A DNA stretch of 64,000 nt from Pirellulales bacterium (lineage in GTDB: Bacteria > Planctomycetota > Planctomycetia > Pirellulales > PALSA-1355), in the NCBI GenBank assembly GCA_022844125.1, contig JALHMI010000015.1:62001-126000 (forward strand). Reading direction: 5' to 3'. Under the pieces are notes generated by a model. It worked only from the letters and a program-made list of their open reading frames with translations, had not been told where the DNA came from and ran no database searches. Both the position numbers and the translations under genes were made by a program. Positions 9,296 through 18,749 of this stretch are shown one piece after another. The number at the start of each line of letters is the position of its first letter. The first letter of the stretch is position 1.

Positions 9296-9438
9296 GGGCG
9301 TTGACAAGCGGCGCAAGTCACGATTCTACTTGGGGTCGAAAATATCGTCAACATGGCGGAAATAAACAGGATACGTCGATTAGTGTGAGCTTTTCGATTG
9401 CGCTAAGTGTGGCGATTCCGTAAACCTTGCCGGGGGCC

Positions 9439-10287
9439 TCAATTTCGCGCCGTCGTATCGACGGCCACGAACTCTTTTTTGGCATCTTTGGCCACCCGGC
9501 TGATCGCCACCCGGGGATCGTGATTCCACAGAACCAACCACCGCTCGTCGGCTGCGCGGGTCAGCAGTTCAGGCTTCCGGCGGCGGGTGTCCAGCGGATA
9601 GGTGTCGTAGGCCAGATGCCACATCCGCCGCAGGTGGACAGTCGAGGGGCAGATGTCCCCGAGGTATGCGGCCGTCTGCCCACCAGACTCGAAGTATAAG
9701 GCCATGTGGCCCCGGGTATGACCACCAGTAATCTGACACCGAAGGCCAGGGACGATCTCCTGGCCGTCCTCGACCACGTGCATCAGCCCCGCTTCGTACA
9801 GCGGTAGGATGTCCTCCATCGGGTAAGCCGTCTCAAGTTCGGGCGCGCGGCCTGTCGCGTCTTCCCATTCCAGCCGGCCGACGAAGTGTCTAGCGCGGCC
9901 GAAAATGGGTACGCGGCGCTGCTGGTCATCGAAGCGCGTCGCGCCACAGACGTGATCGAAGTGCAGGTGGCTGAAGACCACGGTGTCGATGTCCTCCGGT
10001 GCGACGCCCAACGCTGCGAGGCTGGCAATCAACGGCTCGCCTTCTTCCATCTGATAGAACCGTCGGTCGAGCTTGGCAAACTTGCCACCGTAGCCGGTAT
10101 CGATCAGGACGGTATGACGGCCGTCGCGGGCGAGCACGCAGTTGTTCGCGCACTGGATGCGATTGAGTTCATCCGGTGGGGCGACGTTCTTCCAGATCGT
10201 CCGCGGGACGACACCGAACATTACGCCGCCGTCGAGCCAGAACAGGCCGCCGTTGAGCGAATCGAGTTGCCAGTTCCCAAGGTGCAT
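9439..10287 (-). CDS. Metallo-beta-lactamase-fold hydrolase
   Basis: 282 residues, the usual length for a single-domain MBL-fold enzyme. The zinc-binding motif HLHFDH is at residues 107-112, followed by a GGHTRGH segment near residue 190, a GD-containing loop (YLGDI) and a C-terminal NHD segment, as expected for a dinuclear metal site. There is no signal peptide. It lies between the acyl-AMP ligase (55 bases upstream) and the thioester reductase (219 bases downstream) on the same strand. MBL-fold thioesterases are common helpers of iterative polyketide synthases, so hydrolysis of a thioester or lactone intermediate is a reasonable guess, but the substrate cannot be read from the sequence. Confidence 0.8.
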   Translation of the reverse strand: MHLGNWQLDSLNGGLFWLDGGVMFGVVPRTIWKNVAPPDELNRIQCANNCVLARDGRHTVLIDTGYGGKFAKLDRRFYQMEEGEPLIASLAALGVAPEDIDTVVFSHLHFDHVCGATRFDDQQRRVPIFGRARHFVGRLEWEDATGRAPELETAYPMEDILPLYEAGLMHVVEDGQEIVPGLRCQITGGHTRGHMALYFESGGQTAAYLGDICPSTVHLRRMWHLAYDTYPLDTRRRKPELLTRAADERWLVLWNHDPRVAISRVAKDAKKEFVAVDTTARN

Positions 10288-10342
10288 GGTGAGGCTCTCA
10301 AGTGACTATCGCTTGGGGCACGGCGAGGCGCGCCTACACCAA

Positions 10343-11806
10343 CTAAGGGAGTTGATCGCGAAGGATCTTGCCGGCCGGGGACCGGGGGAGCGTTTCGAGG
10401 GGCAGTATGCGCTCGGGTCGCTTGTAATACACGAGGTGCTTCTCGCAGTGTGCGCGGATGATTTGCACGTCGAGCGTGCCGTCGACGACGACTGCCGCCT
10501 TGATGAACTGGCCCCCGCTCTTGCGAGAACCGGCGTAGACTTTCACCTCGACCACGCCGGGAATGGCCGCGATGACTTCCTCGACTTCGGAGGGGATGAC
10601 CTTGAGCCCCTCGACGTTGATCACTTCTGCCTCGCGGCCAAGCAGGTGAATCTGGCCGAGTTCGTCGATTCGTGCCAGGTCGCCCGTTTCGAACCAGCCA
10701 CCCTCAAGCATCGAGGTATCCGGACCGTTGGCACCGAGGTAGCCAGCCATCATCGAACTGGAGCGAACGAACAGCCGGCCGACGTCGGGCGTGGCGCCAA
10801 CTTGATCAGGATGGGGCCGCACCTGGGCTTCGACTCCGTTCATCGGCGGGCCGACGCAGCTTCCGGCCACCTGCTGATCGCCAGCGGGGGCGACGGTGAT
10901 CCCACCGGTTTCGGTAGTTCCGTACAGTGGCCGCACGCGAATGCCGGTCTTGGCGGCGAAGCGCTCGGCGGTTCGTTCGCCAAGCGGCGAGCCGGCCGAA
11001 AGCACGGTCTTTACCGCCCCACGCAACTGCTCCGCACCGCCGAAGAGCAGCACGTCGAGCATCGCCGGTACTGCCGGCAGAATTGTCACTCGCTCTTCGG
11101 TCACACCCTGCAAGACCTTGCTAGCCGCAAACGCCCGCATTGAAACGATCGACGCCCCGCTGAGCAGCGACACCATCACGCACATGCCGTAGGCGTAGGC
11201 GTGACACATCGGCGCGATCGCCATGATCGTGTCGTCGGCCGTGACGCCAATGGTCTCAATGTAATGGCGAGCTTCTTCGGTGGCGGCGAAGCCGGGGCGA
11301 ACCGCGACCTTCGGCACGCCGGTCGTACCAGACGTCGGATGTAACGGAACCGCAGCGAGTTTGCCATATGCCTGGCTGAAACCGGGAAGCGAGAGGCGAA
11401 CCTTGGCCGCGCCCAGCTGCAGCCAGTCGCCCGCCGAAAGCGCCGCGATCGGTAGCTCTTCAGCCGCGAGATCGGCGAGCGGACACTCATCACTGAGGAT
11501 CAGGCTCGCTCCGAACTTGAGTGCCGTTCGTTTGAGCTCGGCGGCCGGCGTACGCGGATGCACCAAAAGCGGCGAGCCGCCGACGCTCAGCACCGACACC
11601 AGCGCCGTGACGAACTGAGGGCCGTTGCTGACCGAGATCACGACCCGCTCGGCCGGTTCCAGGCCCAGCGAAGTCAGACGCTCAGCAAGTTGACCGCGGG
11701 CAATGTGAAAGTCGTCGGCTTCGACGGTGCGCGCGGCATCCAGATCGACGAACCTTCCCCGATACCGGGCAGCGGCATCCAGAATCGGTTGCGGCGAAAG
11801 GTCCAT
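10343..11806 (-). CDS. AMP-dependent acyl/fatty-acid ligase (ANL superfamily)
   Basis: 487 residues with the adenylate-forming core motif TSGTTGVPK at residues 158-166, a YGTTETGG motif in the mid-region, an FETGDLARID segment typical of the A7/A8 hinge, and the C-terminal catalytic Lys480 in SPAGKI. It activates a carboxylate to an acyl-AMP and passes it to CoA or an ACP. The start ATG lies three bases after the aminotransferase stop, so the two are probably translated together. In this context it could load a starter acid on the synthase or activate an acid to be joined to an amino product. The exact substrate is not determinable. It is a little short, with a compact N-terminal domain compared with full-length FadD proteins. 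Confidence 0.85.
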   Translation of the reverse strand: MDLSPQPILDAAARYRGRFVDLDAARTVEADDFHIARGQLAERLTSLGLEPAERVVISVSNGPQFVTALVSVLSVGGSPLLVHPRTPAAELKRTALKFGASLILSDECPLADLAAEELPIAALSAGDWLQLGAAKVRLSLPGFSQAYGKLAAVPLHPTSGTTGVPKVAVRPGFAATEEARHYIETIGVTADDTIMAIAPMCHAYAYGMCVMVSLLSGASIVSMRAFAASKVLQGVTEERVTILPAVPAMLDVLLFGGAEQLRGAVKTVLSAGSPLGERTAERFAAKTGIRVRPLYGTTETGGITVAPAGDQQVAGSCVGPPMNGVEAQVRPHPDQVGATPDVGRLFVRSSSMMAGYLGANGPDTSMLEGGWFETGDLARIDELGQIHLLGREAEVINVEGLKVIPSEVEEVIAAIPGVVEVKVYAGSRKSGGQFIKAAVVVDGTLDVQIIRAHCEKHLVYYKRPERILPLETLPRSPAGKILRDQLP

Positions 11807-11809
11807 GCT

Positions 11810-13165
11810 CTAGGCCAACAGCACGGCGCGGGCCGCGTCTTCGATCCGCTCCAGCACCGTCGCAATGTCTTCGTGCGAGTGCGCGGTCGAGAGGAACATC
11901 GGCTCGAACTGGTTCGGGTGGAAGTACACGCCCGAGCGTTGAAGTTGATGCTGGAAGCGGATGAACTTCTCAAAGTCGCAGTTCTGACGCACTTCGCGGT
12001 AATTCAGCAGGGGGCCGACATCATCGTGCGTCAGGAACATCGAAAGCATCGGGCCGACGTATTGTACCTGATGCGGAACACCCAACCGAGTAAGAATCTC
12101 GTCGATTCCATCGCCCAACTGGGCAGCGATGGCGTCCAGGTGAGTGTAAATTGCCTCGCCGTGGCGATGCATTTCATCGAGCGCCGCGTCGGCAGCCGCC
12201 ATGACCATCGTGTTGCCCGAGTAGACGCCGCCGTGGAACAGCTTGCCTTCGACAATCGACTGCATGATCTCCTTGGTACTGCCCAATGCCGAGATCGGGA
12301 AGCCGCCGCCAAGCGCCTTGCTGAGGATCGTAATGTCGGCTTCCACGCCGAAACGCTGCTGGGCACCGCCGGCGGCGACTCGCATGCCGGTGATGACTTC
12401 GTCGAAGATCAGCAACGCCTCGTGGTCTTTGGTCATTGCCCGGACGTTGTCCAGGAAGTCGGGTTCCGGGGCAATGACGCCGCCGTTACCCATGACCGGT
12501 TCCATGATCACGGCGGCTACCTGACCCTGGTGATCCTTCAAGCACTGCTCGAGCGCCTCGGGCGAGTTCCAGCGGCAAACCAGCACGTCGCGCGGGGCGC
12601 CGTTCATCCCCATCGTGCCCGGAAGTGCGGGGCCATAGGGCCCTGCGGGCAATTGTTCGATCGGGGCGTGGTAGCGATGGAAGATGTTATCGCTGGAACC
12701 GTGGTAGTGACCTTCGAACGCGATGATGTATCTCTTGCCGGTGAATGCCCTCGCGAGCCGCAGCGCCGCAACGATGGCTTCGGTGCCAGTGCTGGAGAAA
12801 CGCAAGAGTTCGATGTGCGGGAACAGTCCCTTCACCTTTTCGGCGACGCGCACGGACACTTCCGCGGGAAAGCCGAGCTGCGTCCCGCTCTCGGTTATCT
12901 GGCGGACCACGGCATCAAGGATAGCCGGCGGACGATGTCCGAAGATCAGCGGCCCATAGGCCATGTTCAGATCGATGTACGACTGTCCGTCGATGTCCCA
13001 GACGCGTGAGCCTTCGCCGCGCGTGGCTACCAGCGGCAGATGATAGGGGAGCACACGCATGGTGCTGTTATCACCGCCGGCGATGCTGTGGCGAGCGCGA
13101 GCTAACAACCGCTCCGAGCCGGTAGAAACGTTCTCGTGCACTTTTCCGTTCGTGAGCTGCGTCAT
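11810..13165 (-). CDS. Class III PLP-dependent aminotransferase (glutamate-1-semialdehyde-aminomutase-like)
   Basis: 451 residues. Visible landmarks are the substrate/cofactor segment SSTGTEA near residue 125, Asp255 in IFDEVITG, and the PLP-binding Lys283 in ILSKALGGG. The fold is that of HemL-like enzymes, but the location argues against a haem role: it heads a run of lipid-synthase genes and is followed at three bases by an acyl-AMP ligase. GSA-type aminotransferases occur in polyketide loci, where they aminate beta-keto thioesters (as in mycosubtilin/iturin synthases) or aldehydes released by thioester reductases. A chain aldehyde from the reductase in this locus is therefore a plausible substrate; that is inference. 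A strong promoter lies about 120 bases upstream. Confidence 0.85.
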   Translation of the reverse strand: MTQLTNGKVHENVSTGSERLLARARHSIAGGDNSTMRVLPYHLPLVATRGEGSRVWDIDGQSYIDLNMAYGPLIFGHRPPAILDAVVRQITESGTQLGFPAEVSVRVAEKVKGLFPHIELLRFSSTGTEAIVAALRLARAFTGKRYIIAFEGHYHGSSDNIFHRYHAPIEQLPAGPYGPALPGTMGMNGAPRDVLVCRWNSPEALEQCLKDHQGQVAAVIMEPVMGNGGVIAPEPDFLDNVRAMTKDHEALLIFDEVITGMRVAAGGAQQRFGVEADITILSKALGGGFPISALGSTKEIMQSIVEGKLFHGGVYSGNTMVMAAADAALDEMHRHGEAIYTHLDAIAAQLGDGIDEILTRLGVPHQVQYVGPMLSMFLTHDDVGPLLNYREVRQNCDFEKFIRFQHQLQRSGVYFHPNQFEPMFLSTAHSHEDIATVLERIEDAARAVLLA

Positions 13166-13521
13166 GTAGGTAGGTCAACCTCTGGGGGTAAGAAGGCGGA
13201 ACACGCCGAACCGTCAAAAGGCGGGATAGTCGTTGCAGTTAAGCCAAATATCGCAATGCCCTTATCTTGACATTCGGCGGCTGTATTATCGTCTCGTCGT
13301 ATCGACTGTCAAGCCACGCAGCTTACAGCACGGAGGTAGTCAGGCGTGAGTTTGCGGGCAATTTTTGAGCCGATTCTGGCTGTTTTTTCGGTCGCTCTGA
13401 ATGCAAGCACCACTTCAGTTTCGCTGATGCGAAATGCGCTCGACGCGGTCGGATTATCATCCGCTTCGAGAACCTCATTCGATCCTATCCGAGTGGGCAA
13501 GCTGTATAAGAGATCATGATC
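13166..13521 (-). other. 356-base non-coding gap between permease and aminotransferase
   Basis: Relatively AT-rich spacer holding the promoter at 13285-13312. A 63-codon open frame at 13309-13500 has no ribosome site or recognisable feature and I do not call it. The gap suggests that the exporter genes and the biosynthetic genes are separate transcription units. Confidence 0.6.
13285..13312 (-). promoter_or_regulatory. Sigma-70-like promoter for the aminotransferase operon
   Basis: On the minus strand a perfect -35 TTGACA (bases 13312-13307) is followed after 16 bases by GATAAT (13290-13285), five of six matches to the -10 consensus. The start site would fall near 13278, giving a leader of about 110 bases before the aminotransferase ATG. 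Confidence 0.6.
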
Positions 13522-16026
13522 TTACTCGTAGGAAATGGCTGATAGTACGTTGAGCCGCGAGGCCCATAAGCCCGGTCTCCAGGCAGCGAAGAGCGCGATG
13601 AGGAGGCAGCCGCCGGCATTGGCCGCCAGCAACCAGGGATGCAATTCGAAAGGGACCGAACGCCCGAGGACCGGGCCATTGCACAAGTGGATCACGATCG
13701 CCGTGGTAATGCCGCCCAGCGTGCCAAGGATCGCGCCCATGAGCCCCAAGAGCAACGACTCGCACAACACCAACCACCGGGTTTGCCCCGGTGTTAGGCC
13801 GATGATTCGTAGTAATCCCAGCTCGCGCGTTTGCTCCAGGACGTTCAGTGTCAGTGTGTTGGCCACCGCAACGCCCCCCACGATGAAGCCCACGGCCAGC
13901 AAGCCCCATAGCGCGAACACGATGCCGTTGATCAGCCCGTCGAGCTGCGACCGCATTTCAATGAACGACTGGACGACCATGCCTTCCTCGGTCACCAATT
14001 CTTGTAGTTGTTTGGTGAGCTCTGCGACCGAGGTGTCGCTCATCGCGTAAACGATCATGAAATACGGCGGTCCGAGCGTGATGAGCCCGGCGGCCGCCTG
14101 TTGGTTCATGTAGACGCAGCGTCCGCCTTGCATGTAGTCGTTCACAACAGCCGCGATTCGCCGCTCAAAGACGCGGCCCTGGATCTCCAGCCGCAGCGTA
14201 TCGCCGGGTGCTAAACCGAGCTGGCCGGCCAGGACATTGCCCAAAGCTACTTCACCCGCGGTAAGTCGGTTCCGAAGGTCGGCCTGCTCGACCTCCGAGA
14301 GTGCCCAGGGAAGCTCGATTTCGGGTTTGAAATCGCGCACCACACACAGCGCGGATGCCCCGTTCACTTTGGCCGAGAGCAAACGAATCTGGACTACCGA
14401 CGCAACGCCGGCCTGCTGCTCGACGTTGTTTTCGATTTCGCTGCCAGGCGCCCGGGCAGTTGTTTCGTCGAGCGCAGCCGGATCGGTCAGAAACACGTCG
14501 CCGGCTAGGGATCTCCGGTACCAGCTACGCACGTCTGCGACGTTATTGATGATGGCCGTGCCCAGGCCGAGCCCGGATGACAGCGCGACGACGAGGACAC
14601 CGATCGTCAGTCCCGTCCGCGTGGAGCGGGCCAGGAGCTGGTCAGCGCCGAGTTGTCCTTCGACCCCCCAGCCACGTGCCAGGACTCGCGCCACAACTAA
14701 CATCGGACGAACCACGGCAGGGATGATCGCCACAAAGGCCACGAGCATCAGGATGCCGGCGGGAATCGCCGCGGCTGGCGGCAACCGCTTGTCCACGACT
14801 AGCCAGACCAGCGCCACGGACACGGTCCAACACGCGAGTCCGGCGACGACTGCCCGAACGGGAAGCCGCTCCGCGCGGCGGACCTCCGCGTCTCCCATCG
14901 CTTCGGCGGCGTTCATACGACGCGCCTGCAGAGCAGGCACGATCGCGGCAACTCCGGCCATCAATGGTCCCAACACCAGCACGCCGGCGACGGTTGTCAG
15001 CGAGACCTCTGGTGCCCGAGCGGTCACGCCGAGCAGAGCCGCCATCACTTGCTCGAGCCCCCAGCCCATGAGGATCCCCAGCGGGATGCCGACGACCGCG
15101 CCCAGCACGCCGAGCAGCAATCCCTCGACGAGATGCACGGAAAATAACTGCTCGCTGGTTGCACCCAAAACGCGCACAACCGCGAAATCTCGCCGTCGTT
15201 CGCTGAAGTTCAGCCGCAGCGTGTTGAGGATGATAAATGCCGCCATAGCGATCGAGAACGCTCCCGCGAGCCGCAAGGCAAGCTGCGTCGAGCGAAAAGT
15301 CGTATCGATCATCTCGGTGGCGGCCGCCGGCGTTTGCACGAACAGCTCCCCCGGCAGTTGCTCCGCCAGGGCCACTTGCGCCGCGTCGCGATCGTCCGCC
15401 GAGCTGAGGAGGACGCGAACCCGGTCGACTTGATTCTTGAGATCAAAGACCTGCTGGACATCATCGATCGGCAGGGCCAGGCTGGTCGCTGGAGCCATCG
15501 CGGCCAGGGCGCCCGCGTCCCCCAGGCCGACGATCATCGCCGTTTTCGGCGGGCGGGCGATAATCGTCACTCTATCGCCGATCTTGGCGCCCATGGCTTG
15601 AGCGACGTCGGCCGAAAGCACGGCCTCACCGGATTTCGTGGGCCTGTGACCGTCGGTCAGCAGCAATGCTTCCCAAGCGGATTCGTTCTCCAGCGGCAGC
15701 CCCGCAACCACGGTGCTGAATCGTTTGCCTTTCACCCGAGCACGCGTGGCACGGCTGGTGACGGGAATCGCTGCTTTTGCCCCGGGAACGCCATCGATGC
15801 TGGGGGCCAGATCGGGCGAGAACCGGCCGCCCGCCGTGGCCACAACTTCAATCGCCGGGAATTTGTCGACGGCCGAATTGAGTTCGCTCATCCCCCGCCG
15901 CACGCCCGACTGCGCGAGGACGGTCCCCAAAACCGTGGCGATCGCGATCGCCACGCTGGCGACGGAGAGAACCGTGCGCGCCGGCCGTTGACGCCACGAA
16001 CGCACGATCAGGTGCAAGAGATTCAT
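13522..16026 (-). CDS. ABC transporter permease with two FtsX-type lobes (LolE/MacB superfamily)
   Basis: 834 residues, about twice the length of a single LolC/LolE subunit. An N-terminal membrane segment after [11 protein letters not shown] is followed by a large extracytoplasmic domain, then two blocks of three membrane spans with an FtsX signature (NTLRLNFSERRRDFAVVR near residue 275 and the paralogous NTLTLNVLEQTRELGLLR near 725), so one chain carries two FtsX lobes. The start at 16026 overlaps the ATPase stop in ATGA, which implies translational coupling; an open frame extends to 16188 but would run inside the ATPase gene. These type VII exporters move lipids, lipoproteins or peptides out of the membrane, so export of the product made downstream is likely but unproven. 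Confidence 0.88.
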   Translation of the reverse strand: MNLLHLIVRSWRQRPARTVLSVASVAIAIATVLGTVLAQSGVRRGMSELNSAVDKFPAIEVVATAGGRFSPDLAPSIDGVPGAKAAIPVTSRATRARVKGKRFSTVVAGLPLENESAWEALLLTDGHRPTKSGEAVLSADVAQAMGAKIGDRVTIIARPPKTAMIVGLGDAGALAAMAPATSLALPIDDVQQVFDLKNQVDRVRVLLSSADDRDAAQVALAEQLPGELFVQTPAAATEMIDTTFRSTQLALRLAGAFSIAMAAFIILNTLRLNFSERRRDFAVVRVLGATSEQLFSVHLVEGLLLGVLGAVVGIPLGILMGWGLEQVMAALLGVTARAPEVSLTTVAGVLVLGPLMAGVAAIVPALQARRMNAAEAMGDAEVRRAERLPVRAVVAGLACWTVSVALVWLVVDKRLPPAAAIPAGILMLVAFVAIIPAVVRPMLVVARVLARGWGVEGQLGADQLLARSTRTGLTIGVLVVALSSGLGLGTAIINNVADVRSWYRRSLAGDVFLTDPAALDETTARAPGSEIENNVEQQAGVASVVQIRLLSAKVNGASALCVVRDFKPEIELPWALSEVEQADLRNRLTAGEVALGNVLAGQLGLAPGDTLRLEIQGRVFERRIAAVVNDYMQGGRCVYMNQQAAAGLITLGPPYFMIVYAMSDTSVAELTKQLQELVTEEGMVVQSFIEMRSQLDGLINGIVFALWGLLAVGFIVGGVAVANTLTLNVLEQTRELGLLRIIGLTPGQTRWLVLCESLLLGLMGAILGTLGGITTAIVIHLCNGPVLGRSVPFELHPWLLAANAGGCLLIALFAAWRPGLWASRLNVLSAISYE

Positions 16027-16751
16027 GGCCGCTCGTCCCACGCCTGCGCGGCACTCAAAGAAGACTCCGCTGGCGTTGCGTGCTCTTCGACAATCAAGCC
16101 GTCCTGCATCACGAGCACGCGCGACGCACTCCGGGCCATGTGCGGATCGTGGGTCACCATCACGATCGTTTGTCCCTGGGACGCGCACCCGGTGAGCAAC
16201 TCCAGAATTCTTCCGGCATTATGACTGTCTAGCGCGCCGGTTGGTTCGTCTGCCAAAATCACCGCCGGTTCGATCACCAGTGCTCTGGCGATCGCCACGC
16301 GCTGCTGTTCGCCGCCGGACATTTCATGGGGATAGTGAGAATGGCGATGAGCGATCGCGGTTCGCTCCAGCGCCGCTTTGGCCCTGGCAATTGCCTCGGC
16401 TTTAGAGACGCCGTCGATCCGCAGCGGCAGGGCCACGTTCTCAACGGCGCTGAGCGTCGGCAACAGATTGATGCGTTGGAAGACAAAGCCCATCCGCCTT
16501 CGGCGCAGAATGCTGCGCGCTGTATCGTCAAGGGAGCCAAGTTGCTGACTATCGAGCAGCACCTCGCCGGTCGTGGGAGGTTCGATTCCGCCGAGCACGT
16601 GCAACAGCGTGCTCTTGCCACAGCCCGAGGGGCCCATAACAGCAAGGAATTCGCCGCGTTCGACCACCGCACTCACTCCGGCCAGCGCCCGAACTTGCGC
16701 ATGCCCTGCGCCATAACTCTTCGTGACGTTGGTGGCGACCAGGAGTGACAT
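16023..16751 (-). CDS. ABC transporter ATP-binding protein (LolD/MacB type)
   Basis: 242 residues. Walker [10 protein letters not shown] is at residues 40-48, the signature MSGGEQQR and the Walker [13 protein letters not shown] follow, with a switch His in VTHD. The length and the ADEPTGALD motif are those of the LolD/MacB/FtsE family, which pairs with FtsX-type permeases. It overlaps the permease gene by four bases (ATGA) and is transcribed first. It powers the exporter on the cytoplasmic side. No clear Shine-Dalgarno site precedes the ATG. Confidence 0.92.
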   Translation of the reverse strand: MSLLVATNVTKSYGAGHAQVRALAGVSAVVERGEFLAVMGPSGCGKSTLLHVLGGIEPPTTGEVLLDSQQLGSLDDTARSILRRRRMGFVFQRINLLPTLSAVENVALPLRIDGVSKAEAIARAKAALERTAIAHRHSHYPHEMSGGEQQRVAIARALVIEPAVILADEPTGALDSHNAGRILELLTGCASQGQTIVMVTHDPHMARSASRVLVMQDGLIVEEHATPAESSLSAAQAWDERP

Positions 16752-16931
16752 ACGGTGGGCTTTCGGAGGCGGGACGCGGGCGAGCGTATTTCGGGGGAAA
16801 AAGCAGGGTAGTCAGGTTCTTGCGTGTAAATTTCCCAAACTGACCATCATACACTAAACTGAAGGCTCCGCGCGCGGCAAGTGATGACCCTCCAGGGCCG
16901 CGGCTTAACCCTCCGAGCGGAGCTTTTCTGC

Positions 16932-18749
16932 GTGAGATTCCAGGTTCACTTCGTTTTTTTGCTCCTCTCGTTGGTCTGCTGCCGCGCACGTGCCGTAGCG
17001 CAATCTCCGACCGACGTCGCCGAACATCTGCCGGCAACTGCAAGCCTGGTTTTGTACAGCGGCGACATGGGCGCCACTTGCGCTGAGTTCCAGGAGACGC
17101 GGCTGGGTGGCGTACTTACCGGCGACGCCTTTCGCCCGTTGATCGACCGCTTGCGGAAGGATCATCAGGGCGGACCGCTGAACCTGCAGCCGATCTTCGG
17201 CTTCGATTGGCGTGAGTTGCAAACCGTCCATCAAGGCGCGGCGCTGATTGTGTTTCCGCTTCAGGACGGAACTGCCGCCAGAGCCTGCTTATTCGCGGGC
17301 GAAGCATCAGAAGACCCGGCCGCGCCCCTGCCGGTCGCCACGGCCTATTTCAGCTCGCGGGGATTTGTGCGCTCTGAAGCGGGCCGCGGTGATATTCTCG
17401 TTACGACCTTCAATCCGCCGGCATCCCGCAAAAACGAGAGGTCGCGCGTGCTCTTCAGCGGCCCGGGCTTTTATGGCGTTGCTGACTCACCCGCAGCCGC
17501 TGATCTGCTGCTGGCCGTGAAGCCTCCCGATTCGCTGTCCGCGAGCGACCTCTGGCAACAGGTGACCAGGCAAACAGCGCCGCCCGCGCGACTCGGCGAC
17601 CTGAAGTTACTGCTGCGTCCGTTTGAGTTTTGGGAACAGTCGCGCCGCTCGAATCCGCCCGCGGAGAATCCGGAAGGAACCTATCCCGACGTACCGGACT
17701 CGTTCGCCTCGTCGAAGCAGGTGGGCTTTGATGGCATCCAGGCGGTGGTCGGTCACGTGGCTTTCCCCGCGTCTGCCGGCCGCGATTGGGAAATTTCGGC
17801 TCGCCTGGTCGTTAGCCAGCCTTATGAGAAAGCGATGCGACTCTTCGAGCTTCGGTCGGGAACTGTGCCCGAGATTCCCGAACTCATCGGGTCAGAGGTA
17901 ACCAGCGCTAGCTTCTGGCGATGGGATTTCCCAGTCGCCATGCAAGGGTTCGGCTCGATGTTCGACGAAGCGAACGAGCCAGGTCCGGACGGTGTGGGAC
18001 TTTTCGAGGACATGCTGGACGGCCTACGCGATGATCCCGAAGGCGTACGCGTCGACCTGCGGCGCGAAGTATTCGCCAACCTTGGTCCCGGGATCTGGAG
18101 CGTCACGGATAGGGCCGGTCCCAAGACCAAGGAGCAGCCCCACGGCGATCGTGCTCTTTACCGGACCACGGTTCGCGAGCAGGCGAAAGTCGGCGATGCA
18201 CTCAAGCGCTTCTATGCCGGCGACGATCGCGTCGCATACCAGCGATCGGGCGAGTTTGACTTGTGGACCGTGCCCGATGGTGCGTCGCTATTCGTCGAGG
18301 GTGAGAGCGAATCGGTAATCAGCGTGCGAGCGCTGGCGCTGGGTGAGGGAACGTTGCTCTTCAGCACCGATCCTGATCAATTGCGCGAAGCTCTGAATGG
18401 CACGGCAGGCAAGCCTCTCAAGGACGATCCGGCATGGCGGGGTCTGTGGGAGAGTTTTGGCGAAGGACAGGCCGGCCTGTGGGGTCTGGCGAGGCTGGAC
18501 GAAACAATGGCCCCCGAGTATGCCGCGGCGACACAAGCTGAGCTGGCAGAAGATGCGGGTGCCATGGCTGCGATGTGGCGAGTATTGCTGTTCGGAGCGC
18601 TTAACAAGCAGACCAAACCACCGGTCGATGTAGCGCCCGCATTCGACAAATTGCAGCCAGGTCTTTCGCGCACCGGCACACGAATCGTCCCGGTTGACGG
18701 CGGACTCGAAGTAACCATCACAGGACAGCGACCGGAGAATGCGCCTTGA
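16932..18749 (+). CDS. Secreted protein of unknown function
   Basis: About 605 residues from GTG 16932. I prefer this start to the GTG/ATG at 16881/16884 because GGAG lies nine bases upstream and it opens directly into a signal peptide: basic start, hydrophobic core FVFLLLSLVCC, cleavage near AVAQS. The mature protein has no membrane span and no motif I recognise. It is mixed alpha/beta in composition with many acidic residues. It is divergently oriented from the ABC exporter (180 bases apart) and coupled by overlapping stop/start to the next secreted protein, so the two probably act together in the periplasm or at the surface. Function unknown. Confidence 0.8.
   Translation: MRFQVHFVFLLLSLVCCRARAVAQSPTDVAEHLPATASLVLYSGDMGATCAEFQETRLGGVLTGDAFRPLIDRLRKDHQGGPLNLQPIFGFDWRELQTVHQGAALIVFPLQDGTAARACLFAGEASEDPAAPLPVATAYFSSRGFVRSEAGRGDILVTTFNPPASRKNERSRVLFSGPGFYGVADSPAAADLLLAVKPPDSLSASDLWQQVTRQTAPPARLGDLKLLLRPFEFWEQSRRSNPPAENPEGTYPDVPDSFASSKQVGFDGIQAVVGHVAFPASAGRDWEISARLVVSQPYEKAMRLFELRSGTVPEIPELIGSEVTSASFWRWDFPVAMQGFGSMFDEANEPGPDGVGLFEDMLDGLRDDPEGVRVDLRREVFANLGPGIWSVTDRAGPKTKEQPHGDRALYRTTVREQAKVGDALKRFYAGDDRVAYQRSGEFDLWTVPDGASLFVEGESESVISVRALALGEGTLLFSTDPDQLREALNGTAGKPLKDDPAWRGLWESFGEGQAGLWGLARLDETMAPEYAAATQAELAEDAGAMAAMWRVLLFGALNKQTKPPVDVAPAFDKLQPGLSRTGTRIVPVDGGLEVTITGQRPENAP

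Noticed and set aside
9300-9305. TTGACA on the plus strand between MBL and reductase genes
   Set aside because: No -10 box at the right distance and no plus-strand gene follows.
11558-13009. 483-codon open frame on the plus strand
   Set aside because: Shadow of the aminotransferase and ligase, both with intact active-site residues on the other strand.
13309-13500. 63-codon open frame before the aminotransferase
   Set aside because: It overlaps the best promoter of the region and has no start signal.
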